The notes: a model not told the origin generated them from the letters alone. A DNA stretch of 64,000 bases from Prostheceraeus crozeri (GCA_907163375.1 CAJQUW010007897.1:124001-188000), one strand, 5' to 3'; counted from the stretch's first letter, positions 39,041-52,312 are shown. Numbers and translations are program-made.

Positions 39041-39271
39041 CTATTGCAATGTTGCACGCGCATCCAATGACTTCCAAATATAGCCATAGACATCAGTCAT
39101 GCGCTCTTTGTACTGATGGCTGTCTTTTAAAGTTTCATGAGCTGCAATGAATGCTTCGAAATCTGCTTGCTGGTCGATAAATTGCTGGTTCTTGAACTGC
39201 TTTGACTTCTTTCTCTGAATGTAAATGGAAATTGCTTGTTGGAAAGACACGCTATTCAGCTTCAGCAGCAT
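39041..39271 (-). CDS. Possible host coding exon, 76 aa, uncharacterised
   Basis: An open minus-strand frame from ATG at 39271 to TAG at 39041, beginning MLLKLNSVSFQQAISIYIQR. It has balanced, protein-like composition and ends IWKSLDARATLQ. A possible 3' splice site (CATTGCGCTTCCAG) lies 13 bases upstream of the ATG, so it could instead be a terminal exon. No family recognised. Confidence 0.3.
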   Translation of the reverse strand: MLLKLNSVSFQQAISIYIQRKKSKQFKNQQFIDQQADFEAFIAAHETLKDSHQYKERMTDVYGYIWKSLDARATLQ

Positions 39272-39659
39272 GATTGACGAATCTGGAAGCGCAATGACAA
39301 TAAAGGCGACCGGGATATTTCTAATAAATGAAGCAACATGTCACTGATTTTCAAACACATAAGCTACTCTACCTTACTCGTATATCAGAAATAAGACACT
39401 GCTTATGAGAGAAGCTTATAGACTAGCATTACATGAATTATATCTATTTCACTACATTTACGCACAGTGGCGTCGCGGGCTCCCAGACCATAGGCCTTCA
39501 CTCGGCATTGGAATACTATTTCTATACCAGACATTTCTTATGTTACAACACTAATTTTCATAAAAGATGAATTTTCAATAACAACTTCACGAACATTTTT
39601 TTAAGGCCAAGTGAAACTGCACATAAGAAGTGATTGCTCATGTCGCTAAACCGGCGTAC

Positions 39660-39947
39660 TCAAGGAGCTGAAATTGCTATATCCCCTCTCTGTCCAGACC
39701 ACATTTTCTCGAGAAAAAAAGGAGGCAAGGCCAAGAGTTTCTTGCGTTTCTCACGGCCGGTCAGCCACTCACATGTTTGAAATTTTGATGCATTAAAATG
39801 TCTCGTGTATTTCTTATTTCTTTCTCTGAGAGTACTTTCAATTTTTATATCAGGTGTTGGCCTACCTTGCTTGACGACTGTCATCTTTTCAGCATATTTC
39901 CTTCGGACGAAAGGCGTGGTTATAATCCCATCTACGATGCTAAACAT
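39660..39947 (-). pseudogene. hAT-type transposase N-terminal fragment (TTF/ZMYM-like)
   Basis: The translation contains GRPTPDIKI, RNKKYTRHFNASKF and WLTGREKRKKLLALPPFFLE. In intact TTF-type hAT/ZMYM1-like proteins this region reads LGRP.PDI ... Y.R.F ... WL.GCEKRN.LFCFPCLLF. The expected Cys residues are replaced, so this is a decayed transposase fragment, continuing in no visible downstream domain. Confidence 0.55.
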
Positions 39948-39959
39948 AGCGTAGTCACG

Positions 39960-41425
39960 TCAATCACGTAAAAGCAAATTATGGAATTCTCCCGAGTTTT
40001 GGTTTTCGAGTCAGATGCATTACTCTGCATTCATTGGAGAACGCTCATCATCTGATCGCAGTCTTGTCTGAACGTCAAGCATCCGCTACTGTTGACGTAG
40101 TGGCCTCTCTAACATAAAACGAAGCCAGGAACAATTGGGTTGCGCTTCCCTTACTATATTTAGGTACCGCGCCTCGATAAAGAATTGCGTAGAATTTCAT
40201 TGCAAAAATTGGAGAAGGCAAAGTATTATGTCTATCGGGAAAGCTAATATTGGGGCGGGAGTGTGCGCTTACTGCCTCACACGCACACAACTCTCTTTCG
40301 CTCTGTTTGAACATCAATGCTCCATCTGAACACACGACAAGCTTGTGTCTCTAATTGTTCGAAGAAAACAGTTGTGATTCGAGCACGCGCTGCAAAACTG
40401 CTGACTCTGAGGTTGAGCGTCTGATTTTGAGACGGAAATCTGTGCACAGCTATCACGAGAAGCTATCGAATTTTAATGAAATCTAATGAATGATGACACT
40501 TTTCATTCTTATATAAATGTTGGCAAATTATTTTTGAGTATGCGCCGAAGACTTCGCAGGTACGGAGAAGACGCCACTGTTTACGCAACATGCTGCTTAT
40601 TGCACGGCTATCATCCCAAGTGGAAATTACTAGTCATTACTTCATTAGCATAATATAATCGTTCTAAAAAGAGTCTAATAGAGTAATTTTCACATAACAA
40701 GGAAAAAATATCGATAGATTGCACGTGTATATTCGATGTTATTTCCTTCCATGATTATGCTACTTATTGAAGAGCCTTTCAATATCTATAATCTCCTGGG
40801 CTGGCGTAATACTTTACAGATGATCTAAACATATGCATCACATTATTAGTTTCAAATAATTCAAAGACATTTGCCACTATGAGCCATTTTTGGTCTATTA
40901 CGAGTACACTCGTAGCTGACAGTGAGCGGGTTAATCGTTATGAGATTACATTTTTGTATTAGATGAGGTCAAAGGTCAAATAGTTCAAACTTTTAGTTCA
41001 ACTCGAATCGCACTAAATAAAATTCATTTGCTGAAATACGCTTAGTTGTCTCATACAAATGAAAATAATTGTTTTTCCATATTTCATCTAATGGAAAATC
41101 TTCAATATACTGAATATATTTCAAAATACTTCAATGATTGCTGATTAGATGAAGAGCTAAAAAGTAAAATAATCAAAAACAAATTTGGGATTTGAATTTC
41201 AAATTTCAAACATGCATACATAATAAGCAGATAATTTCAAATTCAAAAACTTTGCATTTGTGAATATCTTTATATTGATAGGAAGAATACTTTCATGCAT
41301 CTCAACTTATTTCATCAAGAATTGATACCGTAATATACATCAGAAGTGTTATTTGACCTCATAGAAAGCTGACACTATAATGGCAAAGGACTAGAACGAA
41401 CAGGGACATAGAATTCGACACCGAT
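39960..41425. other. Intergenic host DNA, nothing recognised
   Basis: No conserved protein, RNA gene or clear repeat pair noticed over about 1.4 kb. Composition is ordinary for the flank. Confidence 0.4.
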
Positions 41426-41429
41426 CTGG

Positions 41430-41650
41430 TCACTGTTGGTAGATCTTAGGCGGATTCAAATCACTGAAACATGCGACAGTTGTAGATTCTTGCCGCAAGA
41501 CGATCTATTTTGTCAAAATGCTTTTATATATAAAGAAAAATGATAATAGCCGTGAACATTAACAAAGTACACTGATGAGCTGCATGTATCTTCCGATTGT
41601 CAACCACTGAAAGCCGGCATCATGTAGGTACCGTTGTCATGACAACGCAT
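41430..41650. repeat. Dispersed repeat matching 53280-53475
   Basis: AATCA.TGAAACATGC, AACAAGGT.C.CTGA-type segments and GTACCGTTGTCATGACAACG recur in the same order in both places. Confidence 0.65.
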
Positions 41651-42824
41651 GTCCATGACGCTCTATTGCTTTCAATGTCCATGGCCGTTCTATCACTTTA
41701 TTATTATAGAGTTGTCTATGTAGAAATGCAGAAAATGGTGAACTTTGCAAAAGATGGTAATGGATAAGATGTGTTTCACATGTACATCGCATTGGATGTA
41801 TTTTATGCTGTGATATTGATGAGTCCTCAAGTGAAATAAAAACCAGACTTTTCAGTATTTCATCATCAGACTTTCAAAATCAGACTTTTCAGCACCGGCA
41901 TTTGTCGTAGTACTGGATGAGGCCAAGTCGTGAGAGAATATGGTAGTCAATACCTACTGTATTAGAACAACTGAATCACTCACCAACCAAACAGGAAGTG
42001 TAGACCGCTGAGATTCATTCTCTTAAGACCTGGGGTGGGGCCTACTGCGGGCATCTGGCATTCGCCTGCGGCCACGGGCGCGGCACGGGCATGTACAATA
42101 ATGGCTGAATCTGCGAATACATTCCCGGTCAGAGCATATGCAGGTAGGGATTCATGACGGCTTGCATGACGTGGGTCTAATGTAGACTAAGCTTAATAAT
42201 TCAATCTAGTCACATCGTGTTCCATGTTTTCTACATTATGTTTCGTATTGTCTTAGAGAGACAAGCGACAACGAATTTCCCGATAGTGCAGCTTGCATTA
42301 CTTCGCGATGTCAGACATAAGAACATCCTGCATTGTCAGCTTCCACGTTTCTGACAGCCATAAATCTGAAGCAGCGAACAAATCAAGGGCGAAATGTTTG
42401 CAGCACGTTTCATTAATGAAATTGCTGTATTTTATTTGAATGAATAATTTATTCTCATTAACATTTGCTCTACATTTTCCTTGTCCCATAGATTTTACAT
42501 TTATCGGACTATTTTTTCATTAGATGAAGAAAGACGAAAATACAGCCCACGCAAACACGCTACTGAAAAAATGATGTTATAATGCACTCCATTGACATGA
42601 CTTGTCTTTGTGACTTACAAATCCAAGCGAATGAATATCATGCGATGACAATTTGAGCAGAATTCTTCGATCACGTCAATTTATTAAACGCGAGAAAAAC
42701 ATGTAAAGTTCAGTGATGATCGGCAAATACGCAGATTCAAAGCATGCAGTTGTTGACTGTGTCCTACTTGCTTTCATTTCAATATATCAGACATGAAACT
42801 TATTGCGATGCTTTGACAGCAATG

Positions 42825-43420
42825 AAGAGAAGAAAGTCAAGAAAAGAACGAAGAAAAGTGATGATCAGTAGAAGAAATAGGAACATGAAAGATAGAGAGA
42901 AGAAAAGAGGAAGTAAAGGGAAATAAGAAAAGCAGATGAAGGATATAATGAAGAAAGACTCGGCCAGACAAAGCAATGCGAAAAAGAGAAAGACAAGAAG
43001 AATAGAAAAAAGAGAGATGCAGAAGAATAAAATTAAGAAGAATAGAAAACAAGAAGCAGAAATGAGGAAGGATGAGAAAAAGAAGGAAGGTATGATGTAG
43101 CAGAAGAAAAAAGAAAAGAAATAAAAGAAGGTCAGGAAAAGAATGAAGAAAACTATAAGAACATGATATAGAGAAAGAGGAAAAGAAGAAGAGAAGAAAA
43201 AGAGATGTATAAAATATGCAGCAGGAGGAAAATAGAGAAAAAAGAATTAAGAAGACTATAAGAAGAACACGATGTAGAAGAAGAAGAAGAAGAAGAAGAA
43301 GAGAGGAAAATAAGAAAAAGAAGAAGATGATGACAAGAATAAAGGAAAAGAAGAAGGTCTAGAGAAGAATGAAGAAAACTATACAAAGAACACGATGTAG
43401 AAGAAGAAAAAAGGGAAGAA
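42825..43420. repeat. Long purine-rich (GA) tract, about 600 bp
   Basis: The plus strand is almost entirely A and G (AGAAGAAGAAGAAGAAGAAG at 43277 onward), with the phrase AACACGATGTAGAAGAAGAA repeated at about 43265 and 43390. Similar shorter tracts lie at 48130-48350 and 55160-55400. Minus-strand frames across it are Ser/Leu/Phe low complexity. Confidence 0.85.
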
Positions 43421-43564
43421 AATGGAAATCATTGGAGGTTGGTGACTGCATAGATGCGATACACAAGTCGCTTTATCACTATCATTTTCTTATTGAAGCA
43501 TTATTGAGGTGAGAAGTGTGTTTTCCAAAACAATGGAAGTTTCACGTTGACTGAAGACAAGACG

Positions 43565-43710
43565 GCGACACATTAATATTAACGATCCACGCGTTACTTA
43601 GTTCAAATTGCGTCTCAATTAGGATTTCGTACTTTGAGAAGCAACAATTTAGATATCACCCGAATTTCATATCCAACTTCAAAAGACAACACGTTTTACT
43701 GACGAGATAT
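43565..43710. repeat. Inverted partner of 51365-51505
   Basis: CATTAATATTAACGATCCACG and ATATCACCCGAATTTCATATC recur as reverse complements at 51365-51505. Family unknown. Confidence 0.75.
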
Positions 43711-45414
43711 CTAAAAGGATCTTAAATGACTATTATTTTCATAAAGTTTCATCTAAACTTTACCTATACCGGCGATGCGGCCTCTTAAAATTGCCCCGAC
43801 CAACCTACGTTTTCATGATTTTTTTGTTTTAGCGTTTTTTCAGACTTTCCACCAAAGAACAAAACTGTACTTGGCCACTTGGATGGTCACATTAATGAAC
43901 TGTTGTGAATAACAGAACTTTTTTAACGGTCTGAACTTTGTACCTTTTGTATTTTTAGTTACCAAATGATGTGATCAATTGTTTATGTATTGCCTTGACA
44001 AGAGTGAACGAAAGGCCTCGGCAACTCGTGATTTTTTTCATATACCAAACGGTTAAAGGGTCCTGTTTCTTCAAGCTTTAGACAAGGCTAATTAATTTTC
44101 AACACGAGTGCAACGTTTTATAAATACTGGAATATGCTCGAATAGAATACTGGAAACTCAAATGTCATGCAAAAACTTATTAAAGCGCTTAGCAAGGAGC
44201 TAGTAGTGACTCCTAAGCAGTCATTTTGGTACTTATGGGTTATCTCCCTCCCCCACGTTTTTAAATTTCTCTAAATTCCGCAAAAATGAATCAATCTTCA
44301 TAACACTTCAAGTATACGCTAAGTGAGAATATTTTCTACCCACATGTCACAATTTGTGAAAATCGGACAAGTACATTTTGAATTAAGAGCTTAGGATTAG
44401 GATAACTTGAAGTGCAGCGATGCTTGCAGCTTGATTTGACTTCGTCAGACCTCATTGTCTGAACAGAAAGCACTTGAATAAGTACCGTCATTTTTGTGCA
44501 TTTTCTGATAATTTGAATTCCAAGGGTCTTTCTTCATCATAATCATATTTGTAGTTGCTTGGAACTGTAGAATACCCTTTCGCAGATAGGGGCCTACATC
44601 TCCATATGCATTGGAGTGATTCCTATTGCAAGGAAAATCTTCCACATTTAGTATACTAAATATAGACGCATATTTGACTGTCATTCGTTGACAAATCTAT
44701 CCAACCATTCTCTAATTGTGCTCATAAGTATCTTTTTGTACAGTCAATCAGTTTGACATCGTAAGAGCGATCAGGAAGGAGCTTTCTCTAAAAATCGGCA
44801 AAATGTCAAAAATTTCAACAATCCTATGGTGAAACAAGCAGAAGTTTAGAAGAACGTATTGAAGAACGCATGAAATTATTTTAAAACAAAAACAAAAGCC
44901 CCATACTCTACCAACATTCAATTGAGAAGCACTCGACAGAGCTTAGGAAATTCGATGGAAAATTAGTATCCATGCACAGTGTCCGTCAGATGCAACCACA
45001 GAACTAGACAAGCTGTCTCTTCTTCTGTTTGACTAGAAATTAAACATTGGAGCATGTAAAGTTAATGAATTGGCACAATCTGCTTGTCTGCTTATTGCAT
45101 CTGCTCGTCTGTCTTTTGTGTTTATTTTCACACGTAAAGTGTTCTGGAAGTCTTTTGACAATATGCCCCTTAAATCAAGTTCTTGTTTCATTCATTCGTG
45201 GTTTCACATGATACCATAGCAATCGAACAATGAGCTGCCAGTTCAACATTAAACACGCCAAATTGCGAGCAGTTTCAGTGACGGTTATCAATCGGATTGC
45301 ACAGCAAAGAGACATAGTCGATGTCAAGTTCTACAGAGAAGTTTGTGAACGTTCTTTTCATGCGCCTGCTAACTTTTTTTAATGATGAACGGAGGGCCCA
45401 ACATTATCGAGAAA
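43711..45414. other. Intergenic host DNA, nothing recognised
   Basis: Several short frames but none with a recognisable domain. Confidence 0.35.
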
Positions 45415-45670
45415 ACTTTTGCACAATGGTTTGAATTCTTCGAATCTGAAGGAATCGTGGCGATCGGAGCACTTTGAAGGAATTCACAGCAATCCACAAG
45501 CGGCGCACGATTATCTTCCTATCTCTGCAAGGTATTAAAATTTTCTTTTTGCCCACTTAATACGTTCCTGCATGTGCCATCATTTTGAATCAGCTTGCAC
45601 TTCTGGCAAAGTGATACGTTTAAACAATCTATGTAATTCTGTGGATGCAACGTTAAGACAAGCGACAGAG
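45415..45670. repeat. Dispersed repeat matching 36745-37010
   Basis: See 36745-37010; same order of short shared phrases. Confidence 0.6.
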
Positions 45671-48129
45671 GCGACATTGATATCAATGGAAGAGCCAGAA
45701 TTAAACAGAAAAACTGAGTTCGGCGATCAAAATCGTTGCAACAGAAGTATATATCAATATAGCATCATTACGTAGGGTACCTTGGCGGTACTATGGTATC
45801 TATAGCGTAGTGCCGCCTATGAGGAGCAATGAAGTCCGACTATCTATGATAATACTCTTTATCATAATACATTTTGATAGCGCATTTTATTGAGCTTTTT
45901 AGAAATCATTTTTGATGCATTATTTCTTTCCATTAAGTTCTATGACTGCCATCAAATTTTGTAATATTATCTGTATCACTCATTCTAGCATTGAAGAGGG
46001 CGTGAATTTTGCAGAAAATTTTTTTTGCCTTATTTGTATAGTTTTATTGTTTCTTTGCCTGTAAGTGAGGTAATAAAGTTTGAAATGAAATATTTATTTG
46101 GGATTAGTTATGTCTCATGGCACGAAATGAAAGAAATTTCGCATTTCACGAATATTGTTTACATGCAGAAAACTGTCAGAAAAGCGAACGAAATGAGTAG
46201 ATCATTGTGACAGGAGTGAAAATCTGTCGTTTGGAAATACATTTGTCATCCTCATTGTCTCCGACATCATTTCATTAGACAAGATCCATACATCGAGGAC
46301 TATGCAATTGACAGAGAGAATGTGACGCTGATCAATGGGCAAGAGATTCGCTCTGAAGACCCTTTAATAAATGTTCAACATTTCTCCGACCTTTAATTGT
46401 ACCCAGACGAAGTTAAAATGTGGAATATTTTCATCAATCACTTTATGTGTGTGAGTTGTACAAGCAGCATTTCTTCATTTTCCTTTAATTGAAAACTGAA
46501 CTCACACACTGTTGGTTGAACTTTGTCTCCTCTCGAAAATGTGCTGTAGGTGTTTTGCTCAGGACGGTACTGGTCCGTATTTGGACTGTAAACCACTTGA
46601 ATGACTGCCATGTAATACGATGCCAAAAATAGGAAATGCCGCTTGCTTGTTCTGGAGCTCTATCATCCTGCAATAGGCAGTCGACAGAGGTCGTCGAATT
46701 TACCTGTCCTCGTTGGCAGGATTCGCGTGAAGTCATAAGCAATAGATCTTGAGCCGGTTCACGACAATAGCCTTCTGCTCAAACCAAATGCTCGTATAGA
46801 TTCGTCAAGGACAGAACCGTCGCTGTTGCAGGGTCTGGCTCGGTTGAATCAACCCCCACCTTCGATACGGATGCTCACTCTTCACCTTGCGTGTGTAGCG
46901 GATGGAGAAAACCGCGCGGAGTAGGGCGGAAGGGGCGGAGTCCAGTAGTCTCTCGACCGTCCTTGTTAGAGTCAGGTCTCCGCATTGTAAACGAACATCG
47001 ACTCGATTACTGATGAGGTGAGTTGGGCTCTGAAAAAATTAGGCAAAACTTCACTCTGGAAGACTACCATAACAGAGAGTAAGGCGGTTCAGTCCAAAGA
47101 TCTTCGCCTCTCGATGTCATGTTGGACTGATGGAGCAACTCTGTCGAGATAGACAAACTTGCTTGATCGAGGGAGGCGTTTAGCACCACTGTCAATATCA
47201 CGGCACTCTATGTGAACATCAATTTCAGATGTTCAGATGTTCTTGTATCCCTGCAAAGTAACATGATGGAATGTACAAGTAGCGGTGGAACGCAGAAAGC
47301 TCGCAGTACACCGGCGAGAGAGCTTCGTGAGACGGAATCGAAGGCTCACTCCTCCAATATTCTCCGAAGACAGAGTATTTGTGATGTTGTATTTCGGTGC
47401 AGACGAAGGCCATTTTGTTCGCATCGTAGGTAGGGTTCTAGGACAGGTCGAATCCTTGACAAGATGATCTGCAATACATGACGCAGTACATGACGTCAGC
47501 GAGATACATCTGTGCGCTTCAAGTAATCCTTGATAGCAGCTTTACGAGCAGTTGAGGTGTCTCCAGAAGCGGATATAATATGAAAAAGGTCAGGACATGA
47601 GAAGAAAAATTAGAAAAGTAGGAGCAAGGGAAGTTTTAAGAAAAACGAACACATAGAGGAGGAATCTAGCAATGCTAATTTGAATCGTGCCTTAATGACA
47701 ATGATCTGAAGCCACATCGCGCTATCAGATTGTGTGGGGCCTTCTTTAACAGCACTGTGTCTCTAAGTTATGTAGCCAATCATAGAGATAGGAAGACACA
47801 CCATTTTTATTGACGACGCTAAGATAGCGCTGAAATTTCATCACTTTGCATCAATTTTACAACGCTAGAAGTCGAACAATAAAAATTACTTGTTATTAAG
47901 ATGACAATTTTTATCTTTTGATACCCTGGAAATATCCCCGGCTTCCTCACATGCTAAAAGTCAGAAAAAGTAGAGTTTCACAAATTAGAAAATTCGATTT
48001 AGGACCCAGCAATTTCCAAGAAGCATAATTTTTGAAAAGAGAGAGCCCTGAATTGAGAACTTCAGGGCACTGTGCAATGATATTCCAAATTCCATGACTT
48101 TTCTCGTCGAGGAAATGTCCTTAAATTTA
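45671..48129. other. Host DNA with weak coding-like stretches, unassigned
   Basis: 46438-46626 on minus reads TFSRGDKVQPTVCEFSFQLK and could be an exon or an old transposon. 46740-47470 is GC-richer than its surroundings and could be a gene 5' region. Neither has a supporting domain or clear splice pair. Confidence 0.3.
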
Positions 48130-48350
48130 AGACAAAAAATAGTTGGAAAATGAGATGAAGAGAACAAGAGAGAGAAAAATGAATAAAAAAAGAAGAAACA
48201 AAATCTGAAGGAGGAGATGTACAGGGAATGAATAGAGGAAGAAGCAAAATAAAGAGGGACACCAAGAAGCAGAAGAAGGAAAAATAAAAGAAAAATTAGG
48301 AGGAATGAAATTTGGCGGATGAAAATCTGAAGAAACGGAATAATAGGAGA
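48130..48350. repeat. Purine-rich tract
   Basis: The plus strand is dominated by A and G (AGATGAAGAGAACAAGAGAG and similar), like 42825-43420. Confidence 0.8.
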
Positions 48351-48551
48351 AGACGAAAGTGCTTGAAGCCATCTTAGAAGAACGTACATCAAAACCATAG
48401 AGTAACCTTTCACTAAAGAGGCTCTCTCTGCAAGGCAGCAGGTGGTTTGGAATCAAAGTTTTCCTTCTCCTATCTCATTATCTCATGTGCTGGCTAGACT
48501 GAGGGTGATGAGACATTCTACTTATCACTGATTGAAGAGGGAAGGATATTG

Positions 48552-49290
48552 TAGCCATAGAGTAAGTACTCGTATATTAGGCAAAGCATCAACTCAGTAT
48601 TAATTAATTCCCCAAAGTGTATACAGTTCCAAAATTTCAGCCAAGAAGCACACTAAGATCTCTAAGTTTCCATGAGGACTTACACTATAATGCGGTTCAT
48701 AAAAATTCGTTGATAATCAGCTTAATTTTCGTTTGATCAAGTTAGTAAATGTTCATTATGTGTCAAAGGCAATTTCAAAGATTACCGACGATCATGAGAG
48801 AAAGAATACCACAGCGCTCAAATGAGGCGGTATCAGAACTCAGAAACTCATCCAGTATTATAGTTTGCAAAACTGATGGATATAAGAACTCCTTCCTTCC
48901 ATCCTGTGTATCGCGTTTTTCACAGCCGTGAGTTAATGCTACGAATGACTTAAATTAATGCCTTTTTATGTCTTTCTTTATCCCTTTGTATGTATTATGA
49001 TCAGTCGTGGGTGTTTATACATGTATTTGCAAATAAATGCTTGTTGTTATTATCATCCCTTTTGATGTGCAATAACTTTTATGCTACTTATATAGTGGTA
49101 CCAAATCGTCGTTAGTATACAAACAGAGGAATGATTTGCAAAAATTTAACTTTTTAAAGATTGATCATATATATTTTTTTAGACCACAGGAACACAGTCT
49201 CCGCAAAAAACTGAATCTTTTGATATAATAATTTCCACTGTACGCAGACATTTTTTGAGTCGACACTCTACTTACTATATACTTACTCTA
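48552..49290. repeat. CATAGAGTAAG-family element, copy 4
   Basis: It starts CATAGAGTAAGTACTCG and ends ACTATATACTTACTCTAT. It has TTTTTTGAGTCGACACTCTA near the right end like copies 1 and 3, and differs in the middle. Confidence 0.75.
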
Positions 49291-49676
49291 TATAGTTATA
49301 ACTACACGTAGCTGCTTTTTATTGACTAGCTATGGCGTGACATAAACCGAGCCGTAGCAGTATATACCTAAAAAGCTAGCTACATCGACATCATCAACCG
49401 ACACTAGACAACAAAGTAGCTGATATTGCATAATTTGATATCACTATCTCGAACAGTTGATATCAAGCTACATCAACCGTTTGAGTTAGTGATATCAATT
49501 TTGATAATCGATGGAGAAAGTAGATAATGCCATAGATAGAAGCAGCATGTTACAGTGAATGCCGTAGTATTGAAGGTAATCTGTGGAATCAATCAATATT
49601 ATTTGACGAATTTCCGTGCTGATATTGCAAATTGTCAGATTAGATAGTGAAAAGGCCCTGATTAGTCATGTTGTTT

Positions 49677-51247
49677 GATTTGATGTTGGAAAGAATCAGG
49701 AATATTTTGATGTGAAACAATTATGTAATTGATATAGTATACAAAACTTTTCGGTCAGCATCCACAGACCATCTTCACGTAAAAAAGAAATTCATTAAAG
49801 GGTTAGTAGTGCTATGTGAGCAATTCAAACATGAACATTATTTCATCAATTTTTTAGTTGAATTGCTATTTGAAAACGAAAGAAAGTAAAGTAAATAAAA
49901 TAATAAAAAATAAATAAATAAAGTAAATAAATTTGAAAACGAATAACTTTCTGTGTAGCTAGTTCATATCGTGCACCGCTAGGAGTTCATGTCGAAGTGC
50001 CGCAAGCTGGTTTCATTGTAGTAGTGGACGCGCATGCGAAGAAACATGCAACGCATGCGCATAATGACGAAAAGAGCATGCGGCGCATGCACATGCACAT
50101 GTTATAAGGATGGCAAAATAGTTAGAACCCCAAAATTATGGGAGCGTCCAAAGAGCATGGTTATGTATATTTTAAGTAAGCTTTTAAATCGATTGGTCTA
50201 TCAACTCGTCAGTCAAACTCTTTCGAGAGTCGACTGCTATGCACCTTCTGAGACAATCTGACAATGATTTGATGAAGTTTGCTACATTAGTAGAAGCCAA
50301 GTCTGATTTATCAGCGGATCCCTTGCTAAGACGGTGACTTGATGTTTTGTGAACAGGAATTGTTTAAGAAGATGACATTCCCGTTGTCTCGAATGCTGCA
50401 CGGTTGGGTGCGCCAATAGAATATAACTTTAAGTAGGATGTACGGATAGGTATAAGTCATAAGTCATAAGTCATAAGTCATAATTTGTGAATATGTAGGT
50501 CTCATATAATTTGTTTATGATGTGCATGTACATCATGATCACTTGGTGTATTTGTAAATATATATCTCATGTATTTTTTATTGATGCTAAACTTTGCGTA
50601 TGCATATGTAACACGTTATCAACGCTTGCTTGTAAGTGCCCTCGCGGCCATCGCTTTGCGTTTTCTGTATATTTCAGAATAAACATTTATGACTTATGAC
50701 TTATAAGCATAGTTTAACTTAATTCGAGTAGGGTCTGGCAAGAAAGGATAGGCAAATATAATGATCATATAATAATGACAATACTAATCTCCCTTTACAT
50801 GAATCATTTTTCATCAAAAAATTGCAGCCCTCTATTAACAACAAAAATGAGCTCGACAGTTATCGAAACTTCCTTTTCTACTAACCTTTTTTCATGCAGT
50901 TACCTCCTTTATTCCTTTTATATTTTTGTACTCTTACCTAAACTATTAGTCAGGTCAATTTCTATTGCTATTGGTAAATTGTAGCCCAGTACTACCTGTC
51001 GCATATCAAGATCGTCATCATTCATCTTCATATTTCATTGATGTCAATCATTTTGCCTATCCTTTCTTGCCAGACCCTACTCGAATTAAGTTAAACTATG
51101 CTTCATGTTTGAATTGCTAACATAGCACTACTAACCCTTTAATGAATTTCTTTTTTTCGTGAAGATGGTCTGTGGATGCTGACCGAAAAATTTTGTATAC
51201 TATATCGCTTAACATCACAATATTCCTGATTCTTTCCAACATCAAAT
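49677..51247. mobile_element. Foldback element with an 871-bp insertion in its left arm
   Basis: Arms 49677-49835 plus 50707-50757 pair with 51056-51247. Landmarks are TTTGATGTTGGAAAGAATC, GTCAGCATCCACAGACCATC and TTCGAGTAGGGTCTGGCAAG. The right arm is continuous where the left is interrupted at 49836-50706. Confidence 0.8.
49836..50706 (+). mobile_element. Retroposon-like insert with AATAAA and (TTATGAC)n tail
   Basis: It interrupts the left arm of the foldback. It ends CAGAATAAACATTTATGACTT followed by TATGACTTATAA, a poly(A)-signal-like motif and a short tandem tail, as in some LINE/SINE 3' ends. An internal (AAGTCAT)n run lies at 50452-50482. No RT domain seen. Confidence 0.5.
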
Positions 51248-51364
51248 GTCAGATTAGAGATTTACATAGAACATTTTCCCAGGAGGTTGATAATGTGGTT
51301 GAAAAGAAACTTTGTGAGGATGATTGCCAGTTAAGATTCTTTTAGTTATCCTTTCTGTAAAAAT

Positions 51365-51505
51365 TGTATCACGTGCTGTCTTTTGAAGTTGGATATGAAA
51401 TTCGGGTAATATCTAAATTGTTGCTTCTTAAAGTACGAAATCCTAATTGAGACACAATTTAAATGAAGCAACGCGTGGATCATTAATATTAATGTGTCTA
51501 TTAAT
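51365..51505. repeat. Inverted partner of 43565-43710
   Basis: See 43565-43710. Confidence 0.75.
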
Positions 51506-52029
51506 AGCTACTTACTCTATGACCAAAACTATTCAAATTGTAAATTTGTGATGATGAAATTGAAGTTGAAAATTTCTTTCGGATCTTCTTCAACTCGGCT
51601 CGCATAGCAGCCACATCAATATCTCTACGGAATAGTCTTCGTCTAATGTGGAGATTACCAAGTTAATGGGATCCCTAGACAAATGAATGGAGTCCATTTT
51701 CTCTCTACCTTCTTTCCAATCTAATTTGTCAAAACCTTTATCACTAAATTCACCTTCTCAGCTCAACGATTACTCCTTCTTGCTTGGTGGTTGTACTTCG
51801 TAGGAAATCACACGAATGCTGATATCTTCATTATCAAGTTAACTATATTTCATGAAACATTGACTCCAACTTCATTATCTGTCTCTGATTCAATCCGAAC
51901 TATGCCTGATTCGGTCGATTACCATAGTTGAACGGCCATGCACAGTGCGAAGACAATAGAATGTTATCATGACAGCGGCACCTAAACGATGGCGGTTTCC
52001 AGTGGTCGAAAATGGGAAGGTACCGGCAG

Positions 52030-52312
52030 CTTATCAGTGCAGTTTGCAAACATACAAACAGATAACAATCAAATCTCTAGAACGGAAATGCAGCTTCGTG
52101 TAGTACACAATAATGGCACAGAAATCGAATGCATTTTCACTTGGAAACACTTGTCAACCCCTGCATGATTGAGTTAGAATCAGTGCTCTTCAGAAAAATC
52201 TAAGTTCTTCATTGGTCGTTCATGCCCCAACTTAGTTCCCCCGGCCGTGCTGCGACTTTGCGGCAATTTCCATTCTGGTCAACTTCAGATAAACAATCTA
52301 TTTCTATGTTTG
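52030..52312 (+). repeat. CATAGAAATTG-family repeat, second copy
   Basis: Shares TCTAGAACGGAAATGCAGCT, CATGCCCCAACTTAGTTCCC and AACTTCAGATAAACAATCTA with 54016-54275. Its left end is diverged. Confidence 0.7.

Noticed and set aside
40075-40335. Pair of opposite frames (MCSDGALMFKQ / MGCASLTIFRY)
   Set aside because: Mutual shadows in moderately GC-rich DNA with no domain.
43153-43386. Ser/Leu-rich minus-strand frame
   Set aside because: Low-complexity translation of the polypurine tract.
46438-46742. Minus-strand coding-like stretch with TFSRGDKVQPTVCEF
   Set aside because: Two overlapping frames, no splice pair, no recognised domain; left as unassigned.
47212-47467. Cluster of four overlapping frames on both strands
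   Set aside because: GC-rich DNA gives many open frames; none shows a conserved motif.
48127-48456. Phe/Ser-rich minus-strand frames
   Set aside because: Overlapping low-complexity frames from a purine-rich tract, no domain.
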